DNA of 64,000 nucleotides from NCBI GenBank assembly GCA_002731825.1, contig PCCS01000023.1, positions 1-64,000 of the forward strand, read 5' to 3'. The notes under the pieces are model-generated. The model did not search any database, had not been told where the DNA came from, and was given only the letters and a program-made list of their open reading frames with translations. Numbering within the stretch: position 1 is the first letter of the stretch; each line of letters begins with the position of its first letter. The position numbers were made by a program, and so were the translations under genes. The DNA is from Myxococcales bacterium. GTDB taxonomy: Bacteria; Myxococcota_A; Bradymonadia; UBA7976; UBA1532. Of this stretch, positions 26,407 through 36,365 are shown one piece after another.

Positions 26407-29019
26407 GTGGGTCGACTGACACAGAAATCGCCAACTTTTGGCTGGTTTTATCTATTACTCTTGTTGGTATGCCTGCCACGATTCGTCCAAGCGCAAGACG
26501 ATGAAAAGGTCGCTGCTAACGCCCCACCCAAACTGACAAAAGCTCCGAGCGTCACTGAGTTCATAGACGCGACGTACCCATTAGACGCAAAGGCTCAGGG
26601 CATCGAAGCGAAAGTCACGGTCGCCTTTACGGTCACCACGAATGGGACAGCAGAAGACATCGAGGTCATAGAGAGTGCCGGCGATGCTTTTGACCAGGCT
26701 GCAATCGCCGCAGTGAAACGCTTTAAATTCTCTCCGGCGGAGGTTGACGGAGAGATTGCCCCTGTTCGAATACAGTACACGTATAATTTCACGCTTCGAC
26801 AGGCAGCTGAGCCGATGCCGAATCCAAGTACCAATTCGGATTCTGACCCACCAAACGGCAAAGCCGCTGGCGGCGGTCGTTTGATAGGCCGTTTGATCTT
26901 AAAAGGATACCGAACACCATTGGTTGGCTTTGAAGTCAAGCTGTCGACAGGTGTCCAGAGCTTTACGGATGAAGAAGGCCGCTTTCGTTTCGAGACGGTG
27001 CCGACTGGCACCGTCATTGTGAGCGTGGATCAGGCCGACTTTTTTCCCATCGAGTCCGAAGAGACCATCAGCGAAGGCAAAGAGACCGATGTGACCTATT
27101 TTATTGAACGTAAATCCTTTGATGACTCAGTCGTCGTCGTCGGTAAGCGCGTCAAGAAAGACGTCGTTAAACGGACCATTCGAATAGAAGAAATCCGGCT
27201 GATTCCCGGGACCAATGGCGATGCACTGAGCGTCATACAAAACTTGCCCGGCGCAGCACGTACGCCATTTGGAAATACCGATTTAATCTTGCGCGGTGGG
27301 GGTCGGACACAGGCCTATTTAAATCAGCAGCTCATTCCACTCCCATTCCATTTCGGTGGCCTACGCAGCACTGTTTCAAGCGCTTTAATCAGCGATATTC
27401 AAATCTATCCCAGCAATTTTGGCGTTGAATATGGCCGGATAAACGGCGGTGTCGTCGATATTCAACTGCGGGAGCCAAGACGGGACGCCGTCCATGGGTT
27501 TGTCGAAGCTGATGTCTTTGATGCGGGTCTCTTAATCGAGATGCCCATCGGTGATTCGGGCGGACTGGCCATCGCTTTTAGACGAAGCTATTTCGATGCC
27601 ATTCTCGCCGTTGCTCTGCCAGCGGACTCCGCCGTTTCCTTGCCGACAGCACCTCGTTATTACGATGCTCAGATTTTGTACACGAACTCCCATGGGCCAC
27701 ATGCCTACAAACTCCTGGCCTATGGCTCAAGCGACCGAGTGGTGGCTCTTCTGTCAGAAGCCAATGAGAATAACCCCCAAGCGAGAGGCAGCGCTCGCCT
27801 GGCTTTAGAATGGATCGGCGGACAAGCCGAATGGAGTTATCGATTCAAACCAGGGATGAAAAATACACTTAATCTCAGCTATCTCACCACATCGACTGAG
27901 GCCAGTTTTGGCTCGACTGTCGACTTAGATTTTTTGTTTCACCAAGTGCTTATTCGAGACACTGTGGATTTGACCCTGTCCGACTCATTCAAACTTCGCA
28001 TGGGTCTAGATGCCGATATTCTATGGAGTCGTATCGACGCATATGGCAGCGGAGGCCCACCCAAGGAAGGCGAGCCAACTAATTCCAGTGGCCTGGAAGA
28101 AACAATCGGCATTGATTTGGCGGACTTTTTGCCCTCACCTGCGACTTGGATTGAGGTGCAGGCCTCATGGGGTCCCGTCCTGTTTGTACCGGGTCTCCGG
28201 TTGGACTACCTGGCGCCAACGGACGAATATATTCTTCAGCCTCGCGTGACCACACGATGGCAAACAACACAGGATCTGGTCTTGAAAGCCGGATACGGAT
28301 TCTACGCTCAAACACCCGAAGGCGATGAGTTTAATGAAGGTCTTGGAAACCCCAACATAAAATCTGAACGAGGATGGCATCTCAGTGCTGGCACAGAATA
28401 TAAAATCACGGAGTCTCTGGCCTTCGATGGCTCGGTCTTCTACAAAGATTTCGATCGTCTTGTACGGCGGGTTGATGACCCTGCGGTTCGGGTCGACAAT
28501 CAGGGTATCGGTCGGGCGTATGGTCTAGAGTTGCTCTTACGGCAGAATCTAACCTCTCGCTTTTTTGGGTGGATCGCCTACACGCTGCAACGCTCAGAAC
28601 GCCGCGATGCGCCGGGTGAAGAATGGCGCCTGTTCGATACCGATCAAACCCACAATTTGATTTTGGTGGGCCAATACAAACTGACGCGCAAATGGACCTT
28701 GGGGCTCCGTTTTAGGTATGTCACAGGCAATCCAGACACGCCCGTCGAAGACACCATATATGAGGCAGATGCAGATCGATTCGTGCCCATCTACGGTGAC
28801 ACGAACTCCCAACGCTTCGATAACTTTCATCAACTTGATTTGCGTGTCGACCGTGAATGGACCTTTGATACGTGGCGATTGACCGCGTATCTCGATGTTC
28901 GGAATGTCTATAACCGAGCCAATGCAAGCGCTCGAAATTACAATTATGATTTCAGCGAATCGATGCCCAGATTTGAAATTCCGGTCGTGCCATCATTCGG
29001 AGTCAGGGGAGAATTCTGA
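26407..29019 (+). CDS. TonB-dependent receptor with N-terminal TonB C-terminal-like domain and carboxypeptidase-regulatory-like domain
   Basis: Signal peptide; YPLDAKAQGIEAKVTVAFTVTTNGTAEDIEVIESAGDAFDQAAIAAVKRFKFSPAEVDGEIAPVRIQYTYNF (TonB_C); LPGAARTPFGNTDLILRGGG (plug); C-terminal barrel ending in F. Confidence 0.9.
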   Translation: MGRLTQKSPTFGWFYLLLLLVCLPRFVQAQDDEKVAANAPPKLTKAPSVTEFIDATYPLDAKAQGIEAKVTVAFTVTTNGTAEDIEVIESAGDAFDQAAIAAVKRFKFSPAEVDGEIAPVRIQYTYNFTLRQAAEPMPNPSTNSDSDPPNGKAAGGGRLIGRLILKGYRTPLVGFEVKLSTGVQSFTDEEGRFRFETVPTGTVIVSVDQADFFPIESEETISEGKETDVTYFIERKSFDDSVVVVGKRVKKDVVKRTIRIEEIRLIPGTNGDALSVIQNLPGAARTPFGNTDLILRGGGRTQAYLNQQLIPLPFHFGGLRSTVSSALISDIQIYPSNFGVEYGRINGGVVDIQLREPRRDAVHGFVEADVFDAGLLIEMPIGDSGGLAIAFRRSYFDAILAVALPADSAVSLPTAPRYYDAQILYTNSHGPHAYKLLAYGSSDRVVALLSEANENNPQARGSARLALEWIGGQAEWSYRFKPGMKNTLNLSYLTTSTEASFGSTVDLDFLFHQVLIRDTVDLTLSDSFKLRMGLDADILWSRIDAYGSGGPPKEGEPTNSSGLEETIGIDLADFLPSPATWIEVQASWGPVLFVPGLRLDYLAPTDEYILQPRVTTRWQTTQDLVLKAGYGFYAQTPEGDEFNEGLGNPNIKSERGWHLSAGTEYKITESLAFDGSVFYKDFDRLVRRVDDPAVRVDNQGIGRAYGLELLLRQNLTSRFFGWIAYTLQRSERRDAPGEEWRLFDTDQTHNLILVGQYKLTRKWTLGLRFRYVTGNPDTPVEDTIYEADADRFVPIYGDTNSQRFDNFHQLDLRVDREWTFDTWRLTAYLDVRNVYNRANASARNYNYDFSESMPRFEIPVVPSFGVRGEF

Positions 29020-29882
29020 TGAGGACCACAGTGTGGATTTTGTGTCTATTAGGTCTTGGCTGTAATGACTTCGACCCAAGGAGTCTCTTGCAAGCACCAC
29101 GCGTTGTGGGCGTCGTTGCAGACCCACCTGCTTTGGGTCTCGGCGAGACCGTCACGCTTACATCCATCGAGTATAGCCCGAGTGACGTTGAACGAACCTG
29201 GTCAGTCTGTCTAGCCAGTCTGGGCCCCTTCGGAGATTATGCCTGTTTAGACGACAGCCTGGTCATGCCCATCGAAGGGACGTCCGAGACCGTCGATTTT
29301 AGCGTCGACAATTCGGTTCTGTCGACCCTCGCGACCTATTTTAGTCAAAAGGTTGAAACGCTCGCTGACGACTGTGGGTCCGCGTGTGTGACTCGTGAAG
29401 GCGCTCAACGAGACTACTTTGATCTTCAGATCAATTTGACCACACGTTGGGCTGACGGCGCGCAGATGCAAACCGTAAAATTAGTACGAGTTCATTTGGA
29501 CGATGAGGCAAGAAACACCAACCCAACCATTGTGACCATACGAGTTGACGGCAATAATGAGACGCGCATCCTCAGGCCGGCGACACGGCACACTCTCGAA
29601 CTCGAGGTCGACGGAACCGGACTAGAGACATTTGTCGATTCGGGTGGTCGAACCATCACAGAGGAGGCAACGACCACCTGGTACACAACCGTCGGTCGGT
29701 TGGAGATTCCTGTGACCTTCGGACAAACACAGGAAACGGAGCTGGTGATGCCTAAGACAACAGAGGCGCTCAACGCCACCATTATGGCCGTCGTACGAGA
29801 CGGTCGAGGTGGGACAGATTTTCGAGTCTTAGACTTCGAGGTCCAGCAGAGTCAATCAGTCGGGTCATCGGCCCTAGACTAG
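29019..29882 (+). CDS. Putative lipoprotein, translationally coupled to the TonB receptor
   Basis: TGATG overlap with upstream stop; MRTTVWILCLLGLGCNDFD lipobox. Confidence 0.75.
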   Translation: MRTTVWILCLLGLGCNDFDPRSLLQAPRVVGVVADPPALGLGETVTLTSIEYSPSDVERTWSVCLASLGPFGDYACLDDSLVMPIEGTSETVDFSVDNSVLSTLATYFSQKVETLADDCGSACVTREGAQRDYFDLQINLTTRWADGAQMQTVKLVRVHLDDEARNTNPTIVTIRVDGNNETRILRPATRHTLELEVDGTGLETFVDSGGRTITEEATTTWYTTVGRLEIPVTFGQTQETELVMPKTTEALNATIMAVVRDGRGGTDFRVLDFEVQQSQSVGSSALD

Positions 29883-31117
29883 CCCGGTGGATGTTCCAGC
29901 GTCCCGTCCGCATGTCGGGCAAAGCGCGTCGGTTCAGTCCCATGAATCGGTCCGTTTGTTGTCCAGGGCCAACCACCAAATTGAGTGCGTTGGTAGTCTC
30001 TGATGGCTTGTTGAATTTCCGCCCGGGTGTTCATAACAAAGGGGCCGTGTTGCGCAACCGGTTCACCGATTGGACGCCCTTGAAGAAGGAGACATCGGAC
30101 GGGACCCTTATCCGCTTTTAAAACCGCTGTTTGGGTCGGCTCAAGCCCATAGCGAAAGCGAGATTGATAGGCGACATCATCTAGTGTTAAGGACGGTCCG
30201 CTGACGACGTAAAGGCTTCGACAGGTCCCCTCTCTGGACGCCGGTAAAACCCACTCTGATTTTGCCTCCATTCGAATATCCCAAATGGCAATTTCACTGT
30301 CATTTTTGGCTGCATAACTGTGGGGCGGTGGAGCCAAGGCACTTTGGGTATCAAGCCGACCCGCGATCACCTTAATCCGTGTCTCTCGACCCGCCTTAGA
30401 ACGGAGTCTCACCACGGGGATCTGACCAGCCCAATACATGGCGAATCGCGGCTCAACCATTTTGCTTTTGGCGGGCAGATTAAGCCAAATTTGATACAAG
30501 TCCAGTGGGTTTCGGTCTTGGGTGTTAAACAGAGGCATCATTTCGGCATGATTAATTCCATGACCAGCGGTCAACCATTGAACGTCCCCTTGACCGTAAC
30601 GGGCTGCCGCGCCCAAAGAGTCAGCATGGTCAACGATGCCCTGCTCAACGATGGTGACCGTCTCAAAACCGCGGTGGGGATGTCTGGGAAACCCAGGAAC
30701 ACGATCGCCATGGTACATGCTCCAACCGTCCCGATTTGAAAAGTCGGAGCCAAGGGTACGTCCTGCCAAAGTGTCTTTGGGCCCAAGGCGGCCGTCAGCT
30801 GCTGGAAACTGGTCATTATGATGAACACAGAACAAGAACGGATCACTGACGGGCCAAGGCCCTGTGGTTGGCAGGCTGTCGCGACTCAGGACAACGGGTT
30901 TACGAGACACCATTCCACCTCCGCTTTGGTGAGTATCTGTTATCTGAAAGCAGCCTGCTGAGACGGCTGCCCCCCCAGCCGCTAAGGCTTTAACCATGTC
31001 TCGACGTGTTACTTTACTCAAAGGGCATCTCCCACCGATTCGTATCATCGACATCTGGTCGCCGGACGCAGATGGTACACTGCAATGTGAAGATGAACAA
31101 AGGCTCTCTCGGGTCAC
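29879..31117 (-). CDS. Pirin family protein with Tat/lipoprotein signal
   Basis: SKVTRRDMVKALAAGGAAVSAGC export signal; GFPRHPHRGFETVTIVEQGIVDHADSLGAAARYGQGDVQWLTAGHGINHAEM pirin core. Confidence 0.92.
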   Translation of the reverse strand: MTRESLCSSSHCSVPSASGDQMSMIRIGGRCPLSKVTRRDMVKALAAGGAAVSAGCFQITDTHQSGGGMVSRKPVVLSRDSLPTTGPWPVSDPFLFCVHHNDQFPAADGRLGPKDTLAGRTLGSDFSNRDGWSMYHGDRVPGFPRHPHRGFETVTIVEQGIVDHADSLGAAARYGQGDVQWLTAGHGINHAEMMPLFNTQDRNPLDLYQIWLNLPAKSKMVEPRFAMYWAGQIPVVRLRSKAGRETRIKVIAGRLDTQSALAPPPHSYAAKNDSEIAIWDIRMEAKSEWVLPASREGTCRSLYVVSGPSLTLDDVAYQSRFRYGLEPTQTAVLKADKGPVRCLLLQGRPIGEPVAQHGPFVMNTRAEIQQAIRDYQRTQFGGWPWTTNGPIHGTEPTRFARHADGTLEHPPG

Positions 31118-31384
31118 AATTGAATGCGGTCAATCTGTCAGCCATAATCCGGTCTAACTTGATGTCTGATCGACATCTCTGCTCCATCTATGCGACACAT
31201 GAATGGGTGGTGAGACGCATCGTTCGAATTTGTCATTGATGGTCCATCTGCGATATTTGGTTCTTGCCATTTGGCCAAAAAAACACCGAACAAAAGTGAT
31301 AAATGTCCGCAATTTAAATATGGTGCTTAGTGATACTCAGACTCAGTGGGTATTGTATCGACAAGTCGGTCAGGGGGTCTCGCA

Positions 31385-33976
31385 ATGATGCATTTAGTTT
31401 GGCCTATGCCAGTCTACTTCACCTTTCTCTTGGCTTTGGCTGGATGCTCTGCCGAGCCGGAATCGTCCACTCCACTGGCCCTGGATGTGGTCACACCAAT
31501 GGAGAGTCATCCAGGTCTGGTCAGAGCTGCCGCGGACTTAAAACTCGCCGCTCGATCTATCTCAGGTGCGAGAGAAGACGCGCCAGCAACACACGTCGTC
31601 TATGTTCAAATAACAGATGTGTCTACGGCCTTTGGTGACCAAGGGTACACCCTGGAAAGCACCAGCCGAGGGGTTGAAGTAACCGCCAGCACAGAGACGG
31701 GCGCCATGTATGGACTCTACCAAATTGCTGGCGATTTAGGCGCCCGCTACATCCACCCCGAACAAACCATCTACCCACCTAACCCATCTATCGAAATGCC
31801 CAACTACAGTGGGCGTGACATGACACTGCCACACTTTGAAATGAGGGGGTTTCATGAACACACTCAGCACCCAACGGTCATGAGTGATTACCTCTTGCGC
31901 CCGAATATCGATGAATTTCGGGCGGGTGTATCGCGCTATTTTAGGTGGTTGGCGAGAAACCGACAAAATCAGCTGACATTCCACATGCTCAACACAGTAG
32001 ATCTTGAGGCCTGGGTTCCGTATATGCAGGACATGGTGGCCGAGGCACGCGAGTACGGAATCAGACTCGGAATAATCATAGGATTTGTCGACCAACAGCA
32101 AAATGCATTTCGATTAGTCAAGCCGGAGGATGTCGATGCCAATACAGGTGAATCGATTGAAGCAGAAGTTCAAATCACAACAAAATTAGACCGATTTGCA
32201 TCGACAGGTATCGAGCTTCTTGGCTTCCAGATTGGAACCAGCGAATTTACTAAACCGGATGAACAGCTGATGCTGAATTGGCTAAATTTAGCGACTGAAC
32301 ACCTGAGCATTAATCATCCTCTCGTCAAACCCTTTGCCTGGATTCATACGACCTGTGGATTGGAGCGTGATACAGGCCAAGGCGGTCCCTATTATCATCT
32401 CCCATTAGACGCAGATGAGCGCTTGGGTGCGTTTGTTCATACAACGATGTTCTACGATCTTGAACACCCCGCACCTGTCTACGACTGCGAGGACTTTCAA
32501 CATCAGAGGCGTTTTTTCGACGCGGCCAACAACACGCGTGACTTGGTCTACTTCCCAGAGACGGCGTGGTGGCTTGGCTTTGATAATAATCTCCCGATGA
32601 TCACCCCTATCGCCGCTCGGTCGCGGCAATATGACGTCGACACAGTGCTGCCCGCGTACACAACCCTTGGACACATCACATTCACAACGGGCCGGGAGTG
32701 GACCTATTGGCAATACGATCATTACCTCACCCAACTGACCTGGGATGGACAGATGAGCTGGTCAGACTACTTGGGTTGGCTGGCACCGGTCTATCAAGAT
32801 TCATCTGTCGACCTCATCCAGATATTTCAAAAATGGACGGATTTCCAATGGCGCGATTTCTATGAATCTGATCCGGAGCTCTACTTCTATCTCGCAGGGG
32901 AACTGCCCCAAGATGAATTGGGCGCAGCAGCCGGCATTATCGCAAGACCCACCAAGCCGTCGTTCAAGTCCATCGTCGAGCTGTCTGATGACGCATTTTC
33001 AGAATGGACGGCCAGTCCATTTCAACGCTTGATCGACATGGAGAAAGACTATGGGCTGCTTTTGAAGGACCTGCCCGAGCAGATGCCAAATAATCTCGTC
33101 GGCGAAGCCATGATTGCGCTTCGGGTTTCACACCTTCGAATGGGTCATACACTCGCTCTATTCAGGGGCACCTCAGCCGTACGGTCCGGAGATCAGAGTT
33201 CGGCTGAAGCAGAGTTGGCGACGGCCCGACAGATCAGCGAGCGGGTCAAAGTGTATGTGCAATCCATGGAATCACTCTATCGATACCCACTGACATTATT
33301 GGCGATGGATAAACCAGATAGCTTAACAACATATCCCTATGGCTACCTCGCTCAGACACGAACGGCCTTTTTCTGGACGCGAAGAGATAACCAGCTGAGC
33401 TCATTGATCGAGGCGACTTTTAATCCACCCGTGGAGGCTTGGGACCAATCGTTAGCACACCAATATCAAGGCAATAGTTCAGATTTGCAGATCCTCGTTC
33501 CGGAGAGTCCACTGCTGGCTACACTTCTTGGGGGGTTTGTGCCAAACCTACTGCTTGGCATTCAATCAGGCAGCATGGAGATGGCGATTCTGGCGCAGGA
33601 TCGGAATTCAAATGACCAACCTGATGTCGATTCTCAGCTCGAATTGTCGATCATGGCGAGCAACGGCTCTTGGATGGCGAGTGCGGACCAATATACCGTA
33701 GAGGTCGTCGACGAAGGAGGTGTGAGGGTCGGAAACTTCGAATTTGTCGCACCTGAATTCGAATTTTTTGGGTCTGATCTGAGCACGCTCGACAATTTTG
33801 ACCTAACGGCTAGGGTCTCATCAGCCAACATTCAATCAATCGTCAGTCCATTTGGGATCGAACCCGATGCTCTTGGTGAAATCTTAAAAACCGTCTGGGG
33901 TCTAGACCCATCGGACCCTCTTCCTGATTTTCTGCCCTTGACGCTACGGGTCGAATTAAAAGCCCTAGCTCAATAG
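31385..33976 (+). CDS. Putative glycoside hydrolase lipoprotein (GH20/GH67-like N-terminal domain and barrel)
   Basis: Lipobox LALAGCSA; GYTLESTSRGVEVTASTETGAMYGLYQIAGDLGARYIHP resembles GH20b/alpha-glucuronidase N-domains; then PHFEMRGFHEHTQHP barrel entry. Confidence 0.65.
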   Translation: MMHLVWPMPVYFTFLLALAGCSAEPESSTPLALDVVTPMESHPGLVRAAADLKLAARSISGAREDAPATHVVYVQITDVSTAFGDQGYTLESTSRGVEVTASTETGAMYGLYQIAGDLGARYIHPEQTIYPPNPSIEMPNYSGRDMTLPHFEMRGFHEHTQHPTVMSDYLLRPNIDEFRAGVSRYFRWLARNRQNQLTFHMLNTVDLEAWVPYMQDMVAEAREYGIRLGIIIGFVDQQQNAFRLVKPEDVDANTGESIEAEVQITTKLDRFASTGIELLGFQIGTSEFTKPDEQLMLNWLNLATEHLSINHPLVKPFAWIHTTCGLERDTGQGGPYYHLPLDADERLGAFVHTTMFYDLEHPAPVYDCEDFQHQRRFFDAANNTRDLVYFPETAWWLGFDNNLPMITPIAARSRQYDVDTVLPAYTTLGHITFTTGREWTYWQYDHYLTQLTWDGQMSWSDYLGWLAPVYQDSSVDLIQIFQKWTDFQWRDFYESDPELYFYLAGELPQDELGAAAGIIARPTKPSFKSIVELSDDAFSEWTASPFQRLIDMEKDYGLLLKDLPEQMPNNLVGEAMIALRVSHLRMGHTLALFRGTSAVRSGDQSSAEAELATARQISERVKVYVQSMESLYRYPLTLLAMDKPDSLTTYPYGYLAQTRTAFFWTRRDNQLSSLIEATFNPPVEAWDQSLAHQYQGNSSDLQILVPESPLLATLLGGFVPNLLLGIQSGSMEMAILAQDRNSNDQPDVDSQLELSIMASNGSWMASADQYTVEVVDEGGVRVGNFEFVAPEFEFFGSDLSTLDNFDLTARVSSANIQSIVSPFGIEPDALGEILKTVWGLDPSDPLPDFLPLTLRVELKALAQ

Positions 33977-33985
33977 TCGCTGCGT

Positions 33986-36166
33986 TTAGGTCTTTTTGAT
34001 GCGTGTGATGGATTCACTTTGAAGACTGACAAGGTCGTCGGTTTCCCCAAGTTTCCCGCGTAAGTGACCATAAATTGCGCATCCAGTCCGACAAAAGATC
34101 GCCGGTTGCCCGATGGGCGCAGGCACAGACACCCAATCTCCTGATTCGGTTCCAATGGATGTCTCGCTCCACAAGTGAGTCCAGTCACCACTCGGCAGGT
34201 ATGCATCGACCCGATCCGTATTGGGATCGACCACCGGCGCAAATAAAATATCGTCACCGAGCATAAATTGAAGCTCCAAGTCCAAGCAATTTTGGTCGTC
34301 AGGAAAAGCAAGCCACATGTGACGAATGACCGGATAGCCATGGTCAGCTGCGTCCTGCATATACACTTGCCGGTAGTCTGCTAGGGCCGCGTAGAGTCGG
34401 GCAAAACGAGCAAAGTGTTCCAACGTCTCCTGATCGCTATCGATCTGATGGTGACGCCCCGGCTGGTTGCCCTCATGGGTTCGAAACACGGGCGTCATTG
34501 AATTCAACTCGATCCAGCGCATCATTAGTTCGCGCTTGCGAATGTAGCCAATGCCCGGGATTTGGAAGGGCAATGACGGCACCGTAGTCGCCGTATAGCC
34601 GCCGATATCGCTGTGGTTAATGCTCATCCCGCTCATCCCGGATGAGAGCATGGCAACCAGAGTACTTTTGATGCCATCCTCAACCCGCCAGCTCGTGAGC
34701 TGGTCACCCATCCAAAAAAGCGTGCAGTACTTAGGAGACTGGGTAAAGCCAGATCGCATGAAGAAAACAATCTCATCACCGAGTCCAGCCTCTTCGATGG
34801 CATCGCGGTTGAGCTTTGCCCAAATCTCAGGATACTCGTTATGAAATGAATCAGCATCGATGCCACCATGTAAAACTGCATCGAAAGGCAAGGCTTCTCC
34901 AAAGTCAGCCATCCAACCCGATGAGCCAACGGCCAAGACCTGCTCTTTGATGACATTTTTGAGCCATTCGCAGGCACTCGGGTTGGCCAGATCAACCATT
35001 GCTGCTGAAAAAGACGTGTTCAAAATCATGTATGGGCTGCCATCATCGCGCTTGATGAGATACCCGAGTTCTCGTGCCTCCTGGAAGAGATTGCGCCTGA
35101 AGCTTCCCTTGTCAGCCGGGTCGACAAGAAATGGATTGATATAGGTCATCAAACGCACATCATCAGTCCCCAACTCAGCTCTCAAATCGTCCCAGTTGGG
35201 ATACCGGTCGTCGTCTAACTCCCAGTTCCACCAAAGCTGCCAGCCCACTGAGGTTTTGCGTGCGCCGACCCAGTCTTGCAACCAAAATGCGGATACGGGC
35301 GCCCCGACGGCCTGGAGTTTTCCATATAGGTCACGCACAGCCTCGGTGCCCCCCTGCATACCGATCACAGCCCCCTGACCAATCCAAGGCGGTAGAGCAC
35401 GCATTCGACCCGAATAACGACTGTACGCGCTCACCATGCTCATGGGGCTGTCACCCAAGAAAATTCGCCCGCGAAGAGTCGTTGAAAAAACATGGACACA
35501 AACGCGATCGGTCATAGAGAAATCAAAAACGCTGTATTCTTTGTTTTCTAGACAGAATGATTGCAATCCGCTGGTTAAAAACCACGGCATTGGTGCATTG
35601 GAGTTGTGCCAAGTCCCCCCCGCTTTGAAGGCTGTATTCATGACCCATGTTAACGGTTGTACACCACGGCCAATCCCGGGTTCCTGACTCAGAACAGGGA
35701 TGATCCGCCCTGCCATATTGAGATGAGTGAATTGCTCACCGAAACCGTAAATATGAGACGCGTCAGACAAACAGCTAGACAGAGACAATCGATTCAAAGT
35801 TGGATCAGACGTCGACAAATCGAATCTCACTTGGACCTCATCGACCACTTCGAAGGTCAGCAACCACAGCTGCTTGTTGGTCAATCGGCCCGATACAAAC
35901 AGACGCTCTTCTTGAAGTGTAATCTCATCGAGGGACGCAAATTGAGCGCGGCCGACTTGCTTATCTTTGACGTCAAAGAACCCCCTGGACTCGGTGACAT
36001 CAGCCACACCAATCGCGGCAATCAAAGCGTCCGGTTTCCACTCGATAGACCACAAAAGGTGGGTCGGTCGGTCACGCCGATGGATTTGGAAGCACAGGTC
36101 GAGGCAGCTGAATTCGAAATCGCCAATCGTCCAGGTACCATTGGTGTTTGCATTAATCGAATTCAA
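33986..36166 (-). CDS. GH31 family alpha-glycosidase, YihQ (sulfoquinovosidase)-like clade
   Basis: IYGFGEQF, GMQGGTEAV, WLQDWVGARKTSVGWQLWWNW, SSGWMADFGEALPFDAVLH (nucleophile region), FFMRSGFTQSPKYCTLFWMGDQ (acid/base region), HSDIGGYT, TPVFRTHEGNQPG. Confidence 0.9.
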   Translation of the reverse strand: MNSINANTNGTWTIGDFEFSCLDLCFQIHRRDRPTHLLWSIEWKPDALIAAIGVADVTESRGFFDVKDKQVGRAQFASLDEITLQEERLFVSGRLTNKQLWLLTFEVVDEVQVRFDLSTSDPTLNRLSLSSCLSDASHIYGFGEQFTHLNMAGRIIPVLSQEPGIGRGVQPLTWVMNTAFKAGGTWHNSNAPMPWFLTSGLQSFCLENKEYSVFDFSMTDRVCVHVFSTTLRGRIFLGDSPMSMVSAYSRYSGRMRALPPWIGQGAVIGMQGGTEAVRDLYGKLQAVGAPVSAFWLQDWVGARKTSVGWQLWWNWELDDDRYPNWDDLRAELGTDDVRLMTYINPFLVDPADKGSFRRNLFQEARELGYLIKRDDGSPYMILNTSFSAAMVDLANPSACEWLKNVIKEQVLAVGSSGWMADFGEALPFDAVLHGGIDADSFHNEYPEIWAKLNRDAIEEAGLGDEIVFFMRSGFTQSPKYCTLFWMGDQLTSWRVEDGIKSTLVAMLSSGMSGMSINHSDIGGYTATTVPSLPFQIPGIGYIRKRELMMRWIELNSMTPVFRTHEGNQPGRHHQIDSDQETLEHFARFARLYAALADYRQVYMQDAADHGYPVIRHMWLAFPDDQNCLDLELQFMLGDDILFAPVVDPNTDRVDAYLPSGDWTHLWSETSIGTESGDWVSVPAPIGQPAIFCRTGCAIYGHLRGKLGETDDLVSLQSESITRIKKT

Positions 36167-36278
36167 TGGAATACATGCTCCCCTCGGCCCGTTATAAACG
36201 CCACTATTGCTCGATAAATCGATGTGATCTGGCGCCGGTTCGAGTGTATCTTAACCCTTGCTTATTTGCCCGTAAAGT

Positions 36279-36302
36279 TATATCTACCACTTGGTAGATA
36301 TA
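36279..36302. promoter_or_regulatory. Perfect inverted-repeat operator TATATCTACCA-CT-TGGTAGATATA between divergent GH31 and AKR genes
   Basis: 11-bp perfect arms with 2-bp spacer; half-site recurs at other intergenic loci in the window. Confidence 0.75.
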
Positions 36303-36365
36303 TAGTCACACTTGTTGTTTATACTGAAGATCTCTTAGCATACCAGACAAACGGGGGAGGCGTTC

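Noticed and set aside
33986-36166. Calling the GH31 a sulfoquinovosidase (yihQ)
   Set aside because: Overall YihQ-like, but the key sulfonate-site Arg appears to be Gln; kept as YihQ-like GH31 without a symbol.
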